A DNA stretch of 37,185 nucleotides from Pseudonocardia xinjiangensis (GCF_012911925.1 NZ_JAAXKY010000070.1:1-37185); one strand, 5' to 3'. Counted from the first letter of the stretch, positions 25,457-33,201 are shown. Numbers and translations: made by a program. The notes: generated by a model not told the origin, from the letters alone.

Positions 25457-26080
25457 TCAGCCGTCCCCCGTCAGCCGGTCGAGAGTTCCCTGCGCCTGCT
25501 CGCGCAAGGCCGCCCGCACGGGCGCGGGCACGTCCCGCAGAACGATGTCCGCCTCCTCCGGGGTGCCGACCTGCTCCAGGAAACCGACCAGCAGGTGCGT
25601 TCCCACGTCGGGCGTCGCCGCGCGGACCTGCCGGACGAATCCTTCCCACGCCTCTTCGGAGACGTGCTCGCGCAGGGCCGGGAGCAGGACGGGCTCCTCG
25701 TGCTCCAGATGCGTGTGGACCAGGTCGCGCAGTGCGACCGCCGAGTCGACGAGCGCGGTCCGGTCGGTGCCGTCGATCGGTGCTTCGGCGAGCGCGTCGA
25801 GTGCGGCGTCCAACTGGTCGTGCTCAGCGCTGAGGCGGGCGAGCGGTTCCGCGGTCCCAGGAGCCCGGTCCTCGACCATCGGCCACAGGATGTGGTCTTC
25901 GCACTCGTGGTGGGTTTCCAGCTGTACGACGAGGAAGTCGCGCAGCTCGGTTAGGGCAGCCACGGAGGCCGCTGGGCGAGCAGCGGTTTCTGCCAGCACA
26001 GTGCTCACTCTCCGATGGAGGTCGTGCACGAGGCGCGTCTCGACGACCGCCGTCGCCTGGGTGTCTCTCACCAGCGCCAT
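25457..26080 (-). CDS. Hemerythrin-domain (HHE) protein
   Basis: A 207-aa soluble four-helix protein. Likely di-iron ligands are H22, H58, E61/H63, H87, H124 and E128, in LHRR, THHECEDHILWP, AEHDQL and HTHLEHEEPVLLP. Actinobacterial HHE proteins have been linked to oxygen, NO or peroxide sensing and resistance. The role here is not known. Residues 140-207 are helical and less conserved. Start ATG 26080 lacks a Shine-Dalgarno sequence, and TACGGT lies 7 nt before it. It is divergent from a TetR gene, which may regulate it. Confidence 0.85.
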   Translation of the reverse strand: MALVRDTQATAVVETRLVHDLHRRVSTVLAETAARPAASVAALTELRDFLVVQLETHHECEDHILWPMVEDRAPGTAEPLARLSAEHDQLDAALDALAEAPIDGTDRTALVDSAVALRDLVHTHLEHEEPVLLPALREHVSEEAWEGFVRQVRAATPDVGTHLLVGFLEQVGTPEEADIVLRDVPAPVRAALREQAQGTLDRLTGDG

Positions 26081-26083
26081 GGT

Positions 26084-26109
26084 ATTGACCGTAGGTGCCT
26101 CTCGTCAAT
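26084..26109. promoter_or_regulatory. Inverted repeat in HHE-TetR gap, candidate operator
   Basis: ATTGAC (26084-26089) and GTCAAT (26104-26109) are a perfect 6-bp inverted repeat with a 14-bp spacer. It lies in the 61-bp divergent gap. It overlaps the likely -10 box of the hemerythrin gene (TACGGT on the minus strand, 26093-26088). A TetR dimer bound here would block that promoter. Confidence 0.45.
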
Positions 26110-26141
26110 GAGTTCATCTATGTCAGAAGTAACATGCGGGG

Positions 26142-26768
26142 ATGCGCTCCTACAACTCACCTCGACGTCGGGACGCCGCGCTCGCCACCCGCGAGGCGAT
26201 CCTCGAGAGCAGCCGCAGGCTGTTCCTCGCCGAGGGCTACGCGCAGGTGACCGTGGCGGACATCGCCACGGCCGCGCGAGTGGCGGTCCCGACCGTCTAC
26301 GGCAGTACCGGCGGCAAGGCGGCGATCTTGAAGGCCCTGCTGACGCCGGCGGTCGAGGACCCCGCGGTCGAGCAGACCCTCACCGGCATCGCGAGCACCG
26401 ACGACCCGCGCAGGGTCATCGCGATCACCGCGGCGGGCACCCGGCAGGCGCAGGAGCGACACTGGGAACTTGTCTGGGGCCTGCTCTACCGCAGCCTCGG
26501 GGAACCGTCCGCCGCGCCCGTCCTGGACGAGGCCAAGGCGGCCTACCTCGGTGTCATGTCGGCAGTGGCCGACCGGCTCACGGCCCTGGACGCACTGAAG
26601 CCGGCGCTGGACCACGCCGCCGCTGTCGACCTGCTCTGGTTCTACCTGGGCCGCTCGGCCTGGTACACCCTCGTGGGCGACCAAGGCTGGGACTTCGACC
26701 GCGCCGAGGCCTGGCTGGCCGACGCGGCCCAGCAAGCCCTGCTGCAGACGGCGCGTCCGGAGGCATGA
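26142..26768 (+). CDS. TetR-family transcriptional regulator
   Basis: A 208-aa repressor. The N-terminal HTH (about 15-62) reads TREAILESSRRLFLAEGY then VTVADIATAARVAVPTVYGSTGGKAAIL. The C-terminal ligand domain is helical with several Trp (about 108-190). The ligand is unknown. Start ATG 26142 has GGGG just upstream. It is convergent with recX beyond a hairpin and divergent from the hemerythrin gene, its most likely target besides itself. Confidence 0.88.
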   Translation: MRSYNSPRRRDAALATREAILESSRRLFLAEGYAQVTVADIATAARVAVPTVYGSTGGKAAILKALLTPAVEDPAVEQTLTGIASTDDPRRVIAITAAGTRQAQERHWELVWGLLYRSLGEPSAAPVLDEAKAAYLGVMSAVADRLTALDALKPALDHAAAVDLLWFYLGRSAWYTLVGDQGWDFDRAEAWLADAAQQALLQTARPEA

Positions 26769-26791
26769 CGCCGATCGCTCCGTACGCTCGA

Positions 26792-26831
26792 TGTGGTCCT
26801 CGCAGGGCCCACGACCGCTGCGAGGACCACA
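26792..26831. terminator. 14-bp hairpin between tetR and recX, bidirectional terminator
   Basis: The arms TGTGGTCCTCGCAG (26792-26805) and CTGCGAGGACCACA (26818-26831) are perfectly complementary with a 12-nt loop. It lies 23 nt after the TetR stop and 21 nt beyond the recX stop, between convergent genes. Confidence 0.75.
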
Positions 26832-26852
26832 GCCGGCGCGCAGCCCATCTCG

Positions 26853-28019
26853 TCAGTCGTCGGGGGGTTCCGCGTCGTCGAGCTCCGCGCCGTGCTGGGC
26901 CAGCGCCTCCCGCACCACGCGGTAGGCCACGCCGGCGCCGTAGCCCTTGCGGGCGAGCATCCCGACCAGCCGGCGCCCGGCGACCACTTGTTGCTCGGGA
27001 GTGGTGACCGTGAGCGAGCGGAGCTTGCGGTCGACCAGCTGACGGGCCCGCCGCTCCTCGGACTCGCCGTCGACCTCGGCCAGCGCCTCACCCGCGACCT
27101 CGTCGTCGACGCCCTTGCGGCGCAGCTCGACCGCGATCGCCCGGCGGGCGAGGCCGCGGTACGCGTGGCGGGAGCGGACCCACTGTCCGGCGAAGGCGGC
27201 GTCGTCGATCAGGCCGACCTCGTCGAACCGCTCGAGCACCGTGGCGGCCGCATCGTCGGGGATGCCCTTGCGCCGCAGTGCCTGCGCCAGCTCCTGCCGG
27301 GTGCGCGCGCGGTCGGTGAGCAGCCGGAGGCAGATCTCCCGCGCCATGACGACCGGATCGCCGTCGCGCTCCGGACCGGCGCCGGACCTGCGCTCCGCCC
27401 GGCCCCGGCCCCTCCGGCCACCGGTCTCCGGCGCGGGAGGGTCGGCGTCCGGAATGGTGTCGGCGCCGCCATCCCGCGCGGCGTCATCCCGTGCCGCACC
27501 ACCCCGGCTGTCAGCACGCCGGCCCGGGCCGCTCCGGTCCGGGGCGCTCCGGTCAGGGACATTGCGCTCCTCGCGCCGCGGGCGACGTTCACCCCGGCCC
27601 GGTGACGGCGCCCGGCGCCCGGTCGAGCGGCCCCGGGTGTCGGTGCCGAGCTCGGCCACCGGCACATCGCGGGCGCTCGCCAGCTGTCCGGCGTCGAACA
27701 GGGCCACGGGCGCCGCGTCCGGCTCCGTGGCGCCACCGGCTCCCCCGTCGTCGCCGGGCGCGAACGACGCGACCGGCGCCGCCTCGGAGGCGAGCGCATC
27801 CAGGCCGGTGAGGTCGGCCGCCGGACGGACCAGGCCGGCGGGGCCGGTGGCGTCCAGCCGGGCCACCGGAGCCGCCGCCCCGTCGTCGCTGCTGCCGGCT
27901 CCATCGCCGCTGCCGGTTCCGTCGTCACCGGTGGCCCCGGCGAAACCGCCGACCTCGTCGAACCGGGCGACGCGGACCGTGTCCTGCTCCGGGGTGGTGC
28001 TCTCCCGGCCCGGCGTCAT
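26853..28019 (-). CDS. recX: Regulatory protein RecX with long N-terminal extension
   Basis: A 388-aa protein whose C-terminal part (about 221-388) is a normal RecX domain: VVMAREICLRLLTDRARTRQELAQ, FDEVGLIDDAAFA and a third helical repeat. RecX binds RecA filaments and limits them. The first about 220 residues are low-complexity. They include five copies of a short motif (VRVARFDE 15-22, APVARLDA 50-57, APVASFAPG 81-89, APVALFDAG 103-111, VPVAELGTD 119-127), then an Arg/Asp/Gly-rich stretch. Typical RecX proteins are about 150-220 aa. Start ATG 28019 lies 2 nt after the recA stop. An internal start near residue 225 would give a standard-length RecX. Confidence 0.9.
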   Translation of the reverse strand: MTPGRESTTPEQDTVRVARFDEVGGFAGATGDDGTGSGDGAGSSDDGAAAPVARLDATGPAGLVRPAADLTGLDALASEAAPVASFAPGDDGGAGGATEPDAAPVALFDAGQLASARDVPVAELGTDTRGRSTGRRAPSPGRGERRPRREERNVPDRSAPDRSGPGRRADSRGGAARDDAARDGGADTIPDADPPAPETGGRRGRGRAERRSGAGPERDGDPVVMAREICLRLLTDRARTRQELAQALRRKGIPDDAAATVLERFDEVGLIDDAAFAGQWVRSRHAYRGLARRAIAVELRRKGVDDEVAGEALAEVDGESEERRARQLVDRKLRSLTVTTPEQQVVAGRRLVGMLARKGYGAGVAYRVVREALAQHGAELDDAEPPDD

Positions 28020-28021
28020 GC

Positions 28022-29062
28022 TCAGAAGTCGACCGGTGCCGGCAGCGGAGTCTCGGCGTCGAGCTGGGCCCCGATGCCGAGCTTCTCCTTGATCTTCTTC
28101 TCGACCTCGGCGGCGACGTCGGGGTTCTCACGCATGAACTTGCGAGCGTTCTCCTTGCCCTGGCCGAGCTGGTCGCCCTCGTAGGTGTACCAGGCACCGG
28201 ACTTGCGGACGATGCCCTGCTCGACGCCCACGTCGACGAGCGAACCCTCACGGCTGATGCCGACGCCGTAGAGGATGTCGAACTCCGCCTGCTTGAACGG
28301 CGGCGCCACCTTGTTCTTGACGACCTTGACCCGGGTGCGGTTGCCGACCATGTCGGAGCCGTCCTTGAGGGTCTCGATCCGGCGGATGTCGAGCCGCACC
28401 GAGGCGTAGAACTTGAGCGCCTTGCCACCCGTGGTGGTCTCCGGCGAGCCGAACATGACGCCGATCTTCTCGCGCAGCTGGTTGATGAAGATCATCGTGG
28501 TGCCGGAGTTGCTCAGCGCACCGGTGATCTTGCGCAGCGCCTGGCTCATGAGCCGGGCCTGCAGGCCGACGTGGCTGTCGCCCATCTCGCCCTCGATCTC
28601 GGCGCGCGGCACGAGCGCTGCCACCGAGTCGACGACGATGATGTCGAGCGCGCCGGAGCGGATCAGCATGTCGGCGATCTCGAGCGCCTGCTCACCGGTG
28701 TCGGGCTGGGAGACGAGCAGGGCGTCGGTGTCGACGCCGAGGGCCTTGGCGTACTCGGGGTCGAGCGCGTGCTCCGCGTCGATGAACGCGGCGATACCGC
28801 CCGCCGCCTGCGCGTTGGCCACCGCGTGCAGGGCGACGGTGGTCTTACCGCTGGACTCGGGGCCGTAGATCTCCACGACGCGGCCGCGGGGAAGGCCGCC
28901 AACCCCGAGAGCGACGTCGAGGGCGATGGACCCGGTGGGGATCACCCCGATGGGCGGCCGGGTGTCGTCGCCGAGACGCATCACCGAGCCCTTGCCGTGG
29001 TTCTTCTCGATCTGGGCGAGCGCGAGTTCGAGTGCCTTCTCGCGGTCGGGTGCGGGGGTCAT
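28022..29062 (-). CDS. recA: Recombinase RecA
   Basis: A 346-aa RecA without intein. Walker A is GPESSGKT at residues 67-74. Other conserved segments are AFIDAEHALDP, VVDSVAALVP (Walker B), the L1 region EIEGEMGDSHVGLQAR and the L2 region FINQLREKIGVMFGSPETTTGG. The C-terminal domain is DVAAEVEKKIKEKLG with a short acidic tail. It catalyses homologous strand exchange and LexA cleavage. Start ATG 29062 is preceded by GGTGGAG. The 214-bp upstream region holds a RecA-NDp type promoter and a LexA box. recX follows 2 nt downstream. Confidence 0.98.
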   Translation of the reverse strand: MTPAPDREKALELALAQIEKNHGKGSVMRLGDDTRPPIGVIPTGSIALDVALGVGGLPRGRVVEIYGPESSGKTTVALHAVANAQAAGGIAAFIDAEHALDPEYAKALGVDTDALLVSQPDTGEQALEIADMLIRSGALDIIVVDSVAALVPRAEIEGEMGDSHVGLQARLMSQALRKITGALSNSGTTMIFINQLREKIGVMFGSPETTTGGKALKFYASVRLDIRRIETLKDGSDMVGNRTRVKVVKNKVAPPFKQAEFDILYGVGISREGSLVDVGVEQGIVRKSGAWYTYEGDQLGQGKENARKFMRENPDVAAEVEKKIKEKLGIGAQLDAETPLPAPVDF

Positions 29063-29111
29063 CGCCGGTCTCCACCTCAGGTACTCGGGACTGTCTGTCG
29101 GTCTGGCGTCG

Positions 29112-29134
29112 ACAGTAGGAGGCGCCACTGACAA
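29112..29134 (-). promoter_or_regulatory. RecA-NDp (PafBC-type) promoter of recA
   Basis: On the minus strand TTGTCAGTGGC (29134-29124) is followed by a -10 box TACTGT (29117-29112). This matches the LexA-independent DNA-damage promoter motif of mycobacterial recA, which depends on PafBC. The predicted start of transcription is about 40-45 nt before the recA ATG. Confidence 0.8.
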
Positions 29135-29192
29135 TCTGCGGGAGCGGTGGCGATCTGTGGACAGCCGCACCGCGGTGTGGACAGGAGCATAG

Positions 29193-29206
29193 CGAACACC
29201 TGTTCG
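29193..29206. promoter_or_regulatory. LexA (SOS) box upstream of recA
   Basis: CGAAC (29193-29197), ACCT and GTTCG (29202-29206) match the actinobacterial SOS box CGAAC-N4-GTTCG. On the minus strand a -10-like TATGCT (29191-29186) follows directly, so LexA would cover the promoter. Confidence 0.88.
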
Positions 29207-29276
29207 ATCCCCTAGCCGACACGCCCGACGGCTAGGATCGCCCGCCCCCTGCCGCACGGTGGCCGGTTCGGTGCGC

Positions 29277-29471
29277 TCAGCGGCGCACCGGCGGCACGTC
29301 GTAGGCGTCGCAGACCGCCTTCCACACGTCGCGCGGGTCGATCCCGGCCTCGAGGGCCTGCTCCACGGTGCGGCCACCTAGCTCGGCGAACACGTGGTCG
29401 TGGGACACCGAGGCGGCCCGGGCGGTGCCGAACTCGCCCTCCATCAGTTCCCGGAAGTACGTCAGTCGCAC
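29277..29471 (-). CDS. DUF3046 small protein, Rv2738c-like
   Basis: A 64-aa cytoplasmic protein beginning VRLTYFRELMEGEFG and ending DPRDVWKAVCDAYDVPPVRR, with GGRTVEQALEAGIDP in the middle. This is the DUF3046 family found next to recA in most actinobacteria (Rv2738c in M. tuberculosis). Its function is unknown. Start GTG 29471 has no Shine-Dalgarno sequence, and TACCGT lies 7 nt before it. The next gene on this strand is recA, 214 nt downstream with its own promoters. It is divergent from the CoA-transferase gene with a 30-bp gap. Confidence 0.88.
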   Translation of the reverse strand: MRLTYFRELMEGEFGTARAASVSHDHVFAELGGRTVEQALEAGIDPRDVWKAVCDAYDVPPVRR

Positions 29472-29478
29472 CCCGACC

Positions 29479-29484
29479 ACGGTA
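29479..29484 (-). promoter_or_regulatory. -10 box of leaderless DUF3046-gene promoter
   Basis: On the minus strand TACCGT (29484-29479) is followed by 7 nt (GGTCGGG) and the GTG start at 29471. Confidence 0.5.
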
Positions 29485-29501
29485 GCTGGGACGCTGGCCG
29501 G

Positions 29502-30800
29502 GTGACCGACCCGCTGCCGTCGCTCTGGGCCGCCGCCGGTGGCGCGCCCGGCGAGCTCGACCGGCTCTCCCGCACCGGACCGGCGGCCACCCTGGCGTCG
29601 ACGTTCCCCGTCACCCGCGCCGGCGCCGCCGCGGTCGGCGCCGGCCTGCTCGCCGGCACGCTGGGCACCGGCGCGCGGGTCGGGCTCGACACCCGCGGGC
29701 TCGCCGTGGCACTGCGCAGCGAGAGGTACGTACGCCTCGACGGACATCCGCTGGGCAGCCCGTTCGACGCGCTCTCGGCGTTCCACCGCACCGCCGACGG
29801 GTGGCTGCGGCTGCACGCCAACTACCCGTGGCACCGGGCGGCGGCCCTGCACGTGCTGGGCTGCACGGCGGAGGAGGTCCCGGCGGCGATCGCGGAGCGG
29901 CCCGGCCTGGAGCTGGAGGACGCGCTGTACGACGCGGGTGGCATCGGCGCGGTCGTGCGCACCGAGGACGCCTTCCGGGCCGTCGCGGGCCCACCGCCCG
30001 CGCTCCTCGAGCACCGGGTGCTCGGCGACGCCCCCGCCCGCCCCGTGCGCAGGCCGAGGGTGCTCGACCTGACCCGCGTCATCGCCGGCCCGGTCGCCAC
30101 CCGCACGCTGGCCGTCCACGGCGCCGACGTGCTGCGGCTCGACGCGCCGGACCGGCCGGAGATCCCGCTGCAGGCCGCCGACACGCTGCCCGGCAAGCGC
30201 AGCGCGCTGCTCGACCTCCGGGCCGGGCCGGCGGAGCTGGAGCGGCTGCTGGCCGGCGCCGACGTCGTGGTCACCGGGTACCGCCCCGGGGCCCTCGACC
30301 GCTTCGGGCTCGCCCCCGAGGAGCTCGCGCAGCGACATCCCGGGCTGGTGACGGTCACGCTGTCGGCGTGGGGCCACCGCGGTCCGTGGGCGCACCGGCG
30401 CGGGTTCGACAGCATCGTGCAGGCGGCGTGCGGGATCGCACTGGCCGAGGGCGACGGTGACCGGCCGGGGGCCCTCCCGGCCCAGGTGCTCGACCACGCC
30501 ACCGGCTACCTGGCCGCCACGGCGGCCCTGCTCGCGCTCACCCGCCAGCACACCGAGGGCGGGAGCCACCACGTCCGGCTGTCGCTGGTGGGCACCGCGG
30601 CCTGGTTGCAGGGGCTACCCCGGGAGGAGGCCGCCCCGGCGCAGGACGGCGACCCGGCCCCCTACCTGCAGGAGCTCGACACCCCCGGCGGCGTCCTCAC
30701 GCTCGCCCGTCCGCCCGGAACGCTCGACGGGCGCCCGCTGGCGTGGCCCCCGCCCGCACCGTCCTTCGGCACGGCGACGCCCGAATGGCTCAGCCGGTAG
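29502..30800 (+). CDS. CaiB/BaiF family III CoA-transferase
   Basis: A 432-aa enzyme of the formyl-CoA transferase/CaiB fold. The typical N-terminal family motif, VLDLTRVIAGPVATRTLAVHG, appears only at about residue 186. It is followed by PGKRSALLDL, VVVTGYRPGALDRFGL and GFDSIVQAACGIA, where D303 is the position of the catalytic Asp in this family. The first about 180 residues, including LRLHANYPWHRAAALHVLG, resemble the other half of the family fold, so domain order may be permuted or duplicated. Substrates are unknown. Start GTG 29502 follows a G-rich stretch. Its TAG stop overlaps the -10 box of the next gene. Confidence 0.85.
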   Translation: MTDPLPSLWAAAGGAPGELDRLSRTGPAATLASTFPVTRAGAAAVGAGLLAGTLGTGARVGLDTRGLAVALRSERYVRLDGHPLGSPFDALSAFHRTADGWLRLHANYPWHRAAALHVLGCTAEEVPAAIAERPGLELEDALYDAGGIGAVVRTEDAFRAVAGPPPALLEHRVLGDAPARPVRRPRVLDLTRVIAGPVATRTLAVHGADVLRLDAPDRPEIPLQAADTLPGKRSALLDLRAGPAELERLLAGADVVVTGYRPGALDRFGLAPEELAQRHPGLVTVTLSAWGHRGPWAHRRGFDSIVQAACGIALAEGDGDRPGALPAQVLDHATGYLAATAALLALTRQHTEGGSHHVRLSLVGTAAWLQGLPREEAAPAQDGDPAPYLQELDTPGGVLTLARPPGTLDGRPLAWPPPAPSFGTATPEWLSR

Positions 30801-30803
30801 CGT
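30798..30803 (+). promoter_or_regulatory. -10 box of leaderless small-gene promoter, overlaps CoA-transferase stop
   Basis: TAGCGT includes the TAG stop of the CoA-transferase gene. It is followed by 7 nt (CCTGTCC) and a GTG at 30811. Confidence 0.5.
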
Positions 30804-30810
30804 CCTGTCC

Positions 30811-30939
30811 GTGATGTCCGTTCTCGCGCAGGACCCCACCGGGCTGTCGTCGCCGGTCGGGCAGCTGGTCGTGCTGGCCGGGCTGCTGGCGTCGCTCGTC
30901 GTGCTGGTGCGCTGGTGGTGGCTGAACCGCAGGCGCTGA
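30811..30939 (+). CDS. 42-aa single-helix membrane peptide
   Basis: A small protein with a short polar N-terminus, one transmembrane helix (about residues 18-36, GQLVVLAGLLASLVVLVRWW) and a basic C-terminus (NRRR), so probably N-out/C-in. GTG 30811 fits a leaderless start; ATG 30814 would give 41 aa. Function unknown. The hydrophobic-then-basic pattern and a plausible promoter argue that it is real, but it is short. Confidence 0.6.
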   Translation: MMSVLAQDPTGLSSPVGQLVVLAGLLASLVVLVRWWWLNRRR

Positions 30940-30946
30940 CCGGCCC

Positions 30947-31753
30947 TCAGACCGCCTTCAGGAACCCGGAGTCGACCACGAAGTCAGCGCCCGTGGTGCT
31001 CGCGGACCGCGGCGAGACGAGCAGCGCGATCACGTCCGCCACCTCCTGCGGATCGACGAGGCGCCCCGTGGTCAGCTTCATCATCTCGGGAGCGATCTTG
31101 TCCATCAGGTCGTCCCGGTTGCTGCCCGTTGCGGTCGCGAGGATGTCGGCGGCACCGCCCTCGTCGGTCCACCAGGCCGTCCGGACCGGGCCCGGTGACA
31201 CCGTGTTCACCCGGATGCCCTGTGGCCCGAACTCCTCCGAGAGCGCCTTGGTGAGGTTGTTCATGCCGGCCTTCGCCGCCGAGTAGTCCACGTTCATGGC
31301 CGCAGGCTGGCGGGCATTGCCCGATGAGACGTTGACGATCGCCCCGCCACCCCGTCCGAGCATCACCGGGATCGCGGCCCGTACCGCGCGGACCACGGAG
31401 AAGAGGTTGAACTCGAACATCACCCGCCAGTCGGTGTCAGTGGGTGCCAGGAACGAGAAGCGCGGCAGCTTCACCCCTGGCGGCGGTCCCCCGGCGTTGT
31501 TCACGAGGATGTCCAGCCCGCCGAACACATCGACCGCGCGGGAGACCGCGAACGCGGGCGCTCCGGGGTCGGTCAGATCGGTCGGTACGTGGACGAGATC
31601 CGGTCCCGCGAGTTGGTCGAGCTCAGGCGTGGTGGTGCGGGAGGCGACCACCACACGGGCGCCTTCATCGAGGAGGGTGCGGGTGGTCGCCAGCCCGATG
31701 CCCTTGCTGCCGCCGGTGACGAGGGCGACCTTGTCCTGCAGGTTCAGTTCCAC
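30947..31753 (-). CDS. SDR-family oxidoreductase
   Basis: A 268-aa short-chain dehydrogenase/reductase. The cofactor motif is TGGSKGIG at about 13-20. NNAGG follows, then the catalytic Ser in VNVSSG and Tyr/Lys in DYSAAKAG, and PGPVRT after the sixth strand. An Arg in VVASRTT after the second strand suggests NADP(H). The substrate is unknown. Start GTG 31753 has GAAG 8 nt upstream; GTG 31759 would add two residues. It is convergent with the small membrane-peptide gene and separated from the next gene upstream by a hairpin. Confidence 0.9.
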   Translation of the reverse strand: MELNLQDKVALVTGGSKGIGLATTRTLLDEGARVVVASRTTTPELDQLAGPDLVHVPTDLTDPGAPAFAVSRAVDVFGGLDILVNNAGGPPPGVKLPRFSFLAPTDTDWRVMFEFNLFSVVRAVRAAIPVMLGRGGGAIVNVSSGNARQPAAMNVDYSAAKAGMNNLTKALSEEFGPQGIRVNTVSPGPVRTAWWTDEGGAADILATATGSNRDDLMDKIAPEMMKLTTGRLVDPQEVADVIALLVSPRSASTTGADFVVDSGFLKAV

Positions 31754-31787
31754 GATCACAGCTTCGGGCCCCAGTGCCGAGGGCTCC

Positions 31788-31828
31788 GGCGGTATTCGGA
31801 CGCGGCATGCCCACGTCCGAATACCGCC
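31788..31828 (-). terminator. 15-bp hairpin after the second hemerythrin gene
   Basis: GGCGGTATTCGGACG (31788-31802) and CGTCCGAATACCGCC (31814-31828) are perfectly complementary with an 11-nt loop that contains GCATGC. It starts 16 nt past the stop of the hemerythrin-like gene and ends 35 nt before the SDR start. It probably terminates or attenuates read-through. Confidence 0.7.
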
Positions 31829-31843
31829 ACACATGCCCGCCGC

Positions 31844-32341
31844 TCAGCTGTTCTCGGCCACGTACTCGTCGGGGTCCTTGTCCTCGCCCGAGAGCCCGCG
31901 CGCACCGGGGTGCTCGTCCTCGAACCGCTCGAACCTGGCCCCCAGCTCCTGGCGCAGCTCCACCGACGCGGCGCGCAGGAAGTCGGGGATGTCGTCGCGC
32001 TCCTCCTCGGCGAGGTGCTCGTCGTTGGCCTCGCGGGCGTCCTGGATGCCGGCCCACTCGTCGCTGACGACCTCCGCGGCCGCCGCGCGCCGGATGCCGT
32101 CGCGGATCTCGTCGTGGTCCTTGATCGCGTCCTTCGTCTCGTCCTCGCTGTCCTCGACGTGCTGCAGGAGCGCGGGATAGAAATGCTCCTCCTCCGCGGA
32201 GGCGTGGACCTCGAGGTGGGCCGACAGCCCCTTCCACAGCTCGGCGGCGGCCTCCGGGGCGTCCCGGAGCTTCTCCAGCTCGGCGAACCGGTTCCGGAAG
32301 GTCTCGTGGTCGTCCAGGATCAGGCGGATGACGTCGGGCAT
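31844..32341 (-). CDS. Hemerythrin-like (HHE) domain protein, acidic
   Basis: A 165-aa four-helix protein. Candidate iron ligands are H12 (DDHETFR), H42, H46, E50, H53 (HLEVHASAEEEHFYP), H76 (KDHDEIRD) and H109 with E112/E113 (DEHLAEEER). The C-terminal about 30 residues are very acidic. It is not closely related to the HHE protein at 25457. Start ATG 32341 has GAGGAG about 10 nt upstream. Possible roles are oxygen, NO or stress sensing; none can be assigned from context. Confidence 0.85.
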   Translation of the reverse strand: MPDVIRLILDDHETFRNRFAELEKLRDAPEAAAELWKGLSAHLEVHASAEEEHFYPALLQHVEDSEDETKDAIKDHDEIRDGIRRAAAAEVVSDEWAGIQDAREANDEHLAEEERDDIPDFLRAASVELRQELGARFERFEDEHPGARGLSGEDKDPDEYVAENS

Positions 32342-32400
32342 CAGGGGCGCTCCTCGTCGTGTGTGCGTGGTGGTGGCGGCGGTCCGGGAACGTGGCCTCG

Positions 32401-32420
32401 CCGGAAACGCATTTTCCTGG
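32401..32420. repeat. Imperfect palindrome of the GGAAA-TTTCC family
   Basis: CCGGAAACGC then ATTTTCCTGG: GGAAA pairs with TTTCC, with one offset base outside. It lies in the 107-bp gap between the hemerythrin-like and arginase-like genes. The core matches the palindromes at 15470-15488 and 19239-19252. Confidence 0.4.
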
Positions 32421-32448
32421 CCCCAGCGGGAGCGGGCAGCATGAGGGC

Positions 32449-33201
32449 GTGACCGTGATCGCCGTGCCGTTCCACCTCGACGAGCACCTGCCTGCGCTGG
32501 AGCTGCCGCTCGCCCCGCAGCGCAGCATCGCGCCCCCGGAGCTCGGGCCCGGCTCGCCGTGGGAGCGGATGGCCGTGCTCTACGACGAGGTCGCGGACGC
32601 CGTCGCCGCCGACGTCACCGCGGGCCGGGTGCCGCTGGTCCTCTCCGGGGACTGCACCACCTCGCTCGGCGTGGTCGCCGGTCTGCAGCGGGCCGGGCTG
32701 GATCCGGCGCTCGTCTGGTTCGACGGACACGGCGACGTCCAGACCCCGGAGACGTCGGCCTCGGGCTACCTCGGCGGCATGCCGGTGCGTCAGCTGGTCG
32801 GCGGAGCGGACCGGACGGTCGCGGAACGGATAGGCCTGCGCGTCGTGCCCGAGCCGGACGTGCTGCTCGTCGACGCGCGGGACCTCGACCCGCCGGAGGA
32901 GGCATACCTCGCCACGTCGGCGATCCGGCGCGTGCCGGTGGCGAACCTCGGCACCGGGCTGCCGCCCCACCGGCCGGTCTACCTGCACCTCGACGTCGAC
33001 GTGGTCGATGCGCGCGACCTGCCCGGGCTGTTGTTCCCCGTGCCGGACGGCCCCCGGCTGCCCGCCGTCGCCGCGGCCGTGCGCCAGGTCCTGGCCTCCT
33101 GCGAGGTGGTCGCCATCGGGCTCGCGTGCACGTGGCGGTCGGGCAGCGGTGCCGACCGCGCGGTGGCCGAGCTCGTGCGGGAGCTCACCGCGGGGACCTG
33201 A
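32449..33201 (+). CDS. Arginase-family protein with GDC metal motif
   Basis: A 250-aa ureohydrolase-fold protein. The three metal-binding segments are present but altered. SGDCTTSLG has Cys where arginases have His (GGDH). DGHGD stands for DAHxD, and LDVDVVD stands for SxDxDxxDP. The Asp ligands and the central His are kept. Such proteins are annotated as arginase family in many actinobacteria, and their substrate is not known. No arginine or polyamine genes lie nearby. Start GTG 32449 is preceded by GAGGG. Cytoplasmic. Confidence 0.82.
   Translation: MTVIAVPFHLDEHLPALELPLAPQRSIAPPELGPGSPWERMAVLYDEVADAVAADVTAGRVPLVLSGDCTTSLGVVAGLQRAGLDPALVWFDGHGDVQTPETSASGYLGGMPVRQLVGGADRTVAERIGLRVVPEPDVLLVDARDLDPPEEAYLATSAIRRVPVANLGTGLPPHRPVYLHLDVDVVDARDLPGLLFPVPDGPRLPAVAAAVRQVLASCEVVAIGLACTWRSGSGADRAVAELVRELTAGT

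Noticed and set aside
28022..29062. Possible intein in RecA, as in M. tuberculosis
   Set aside because: The RecA sequence is continuous at 346 aa with no insert in the ATP-binding or L2 regions.
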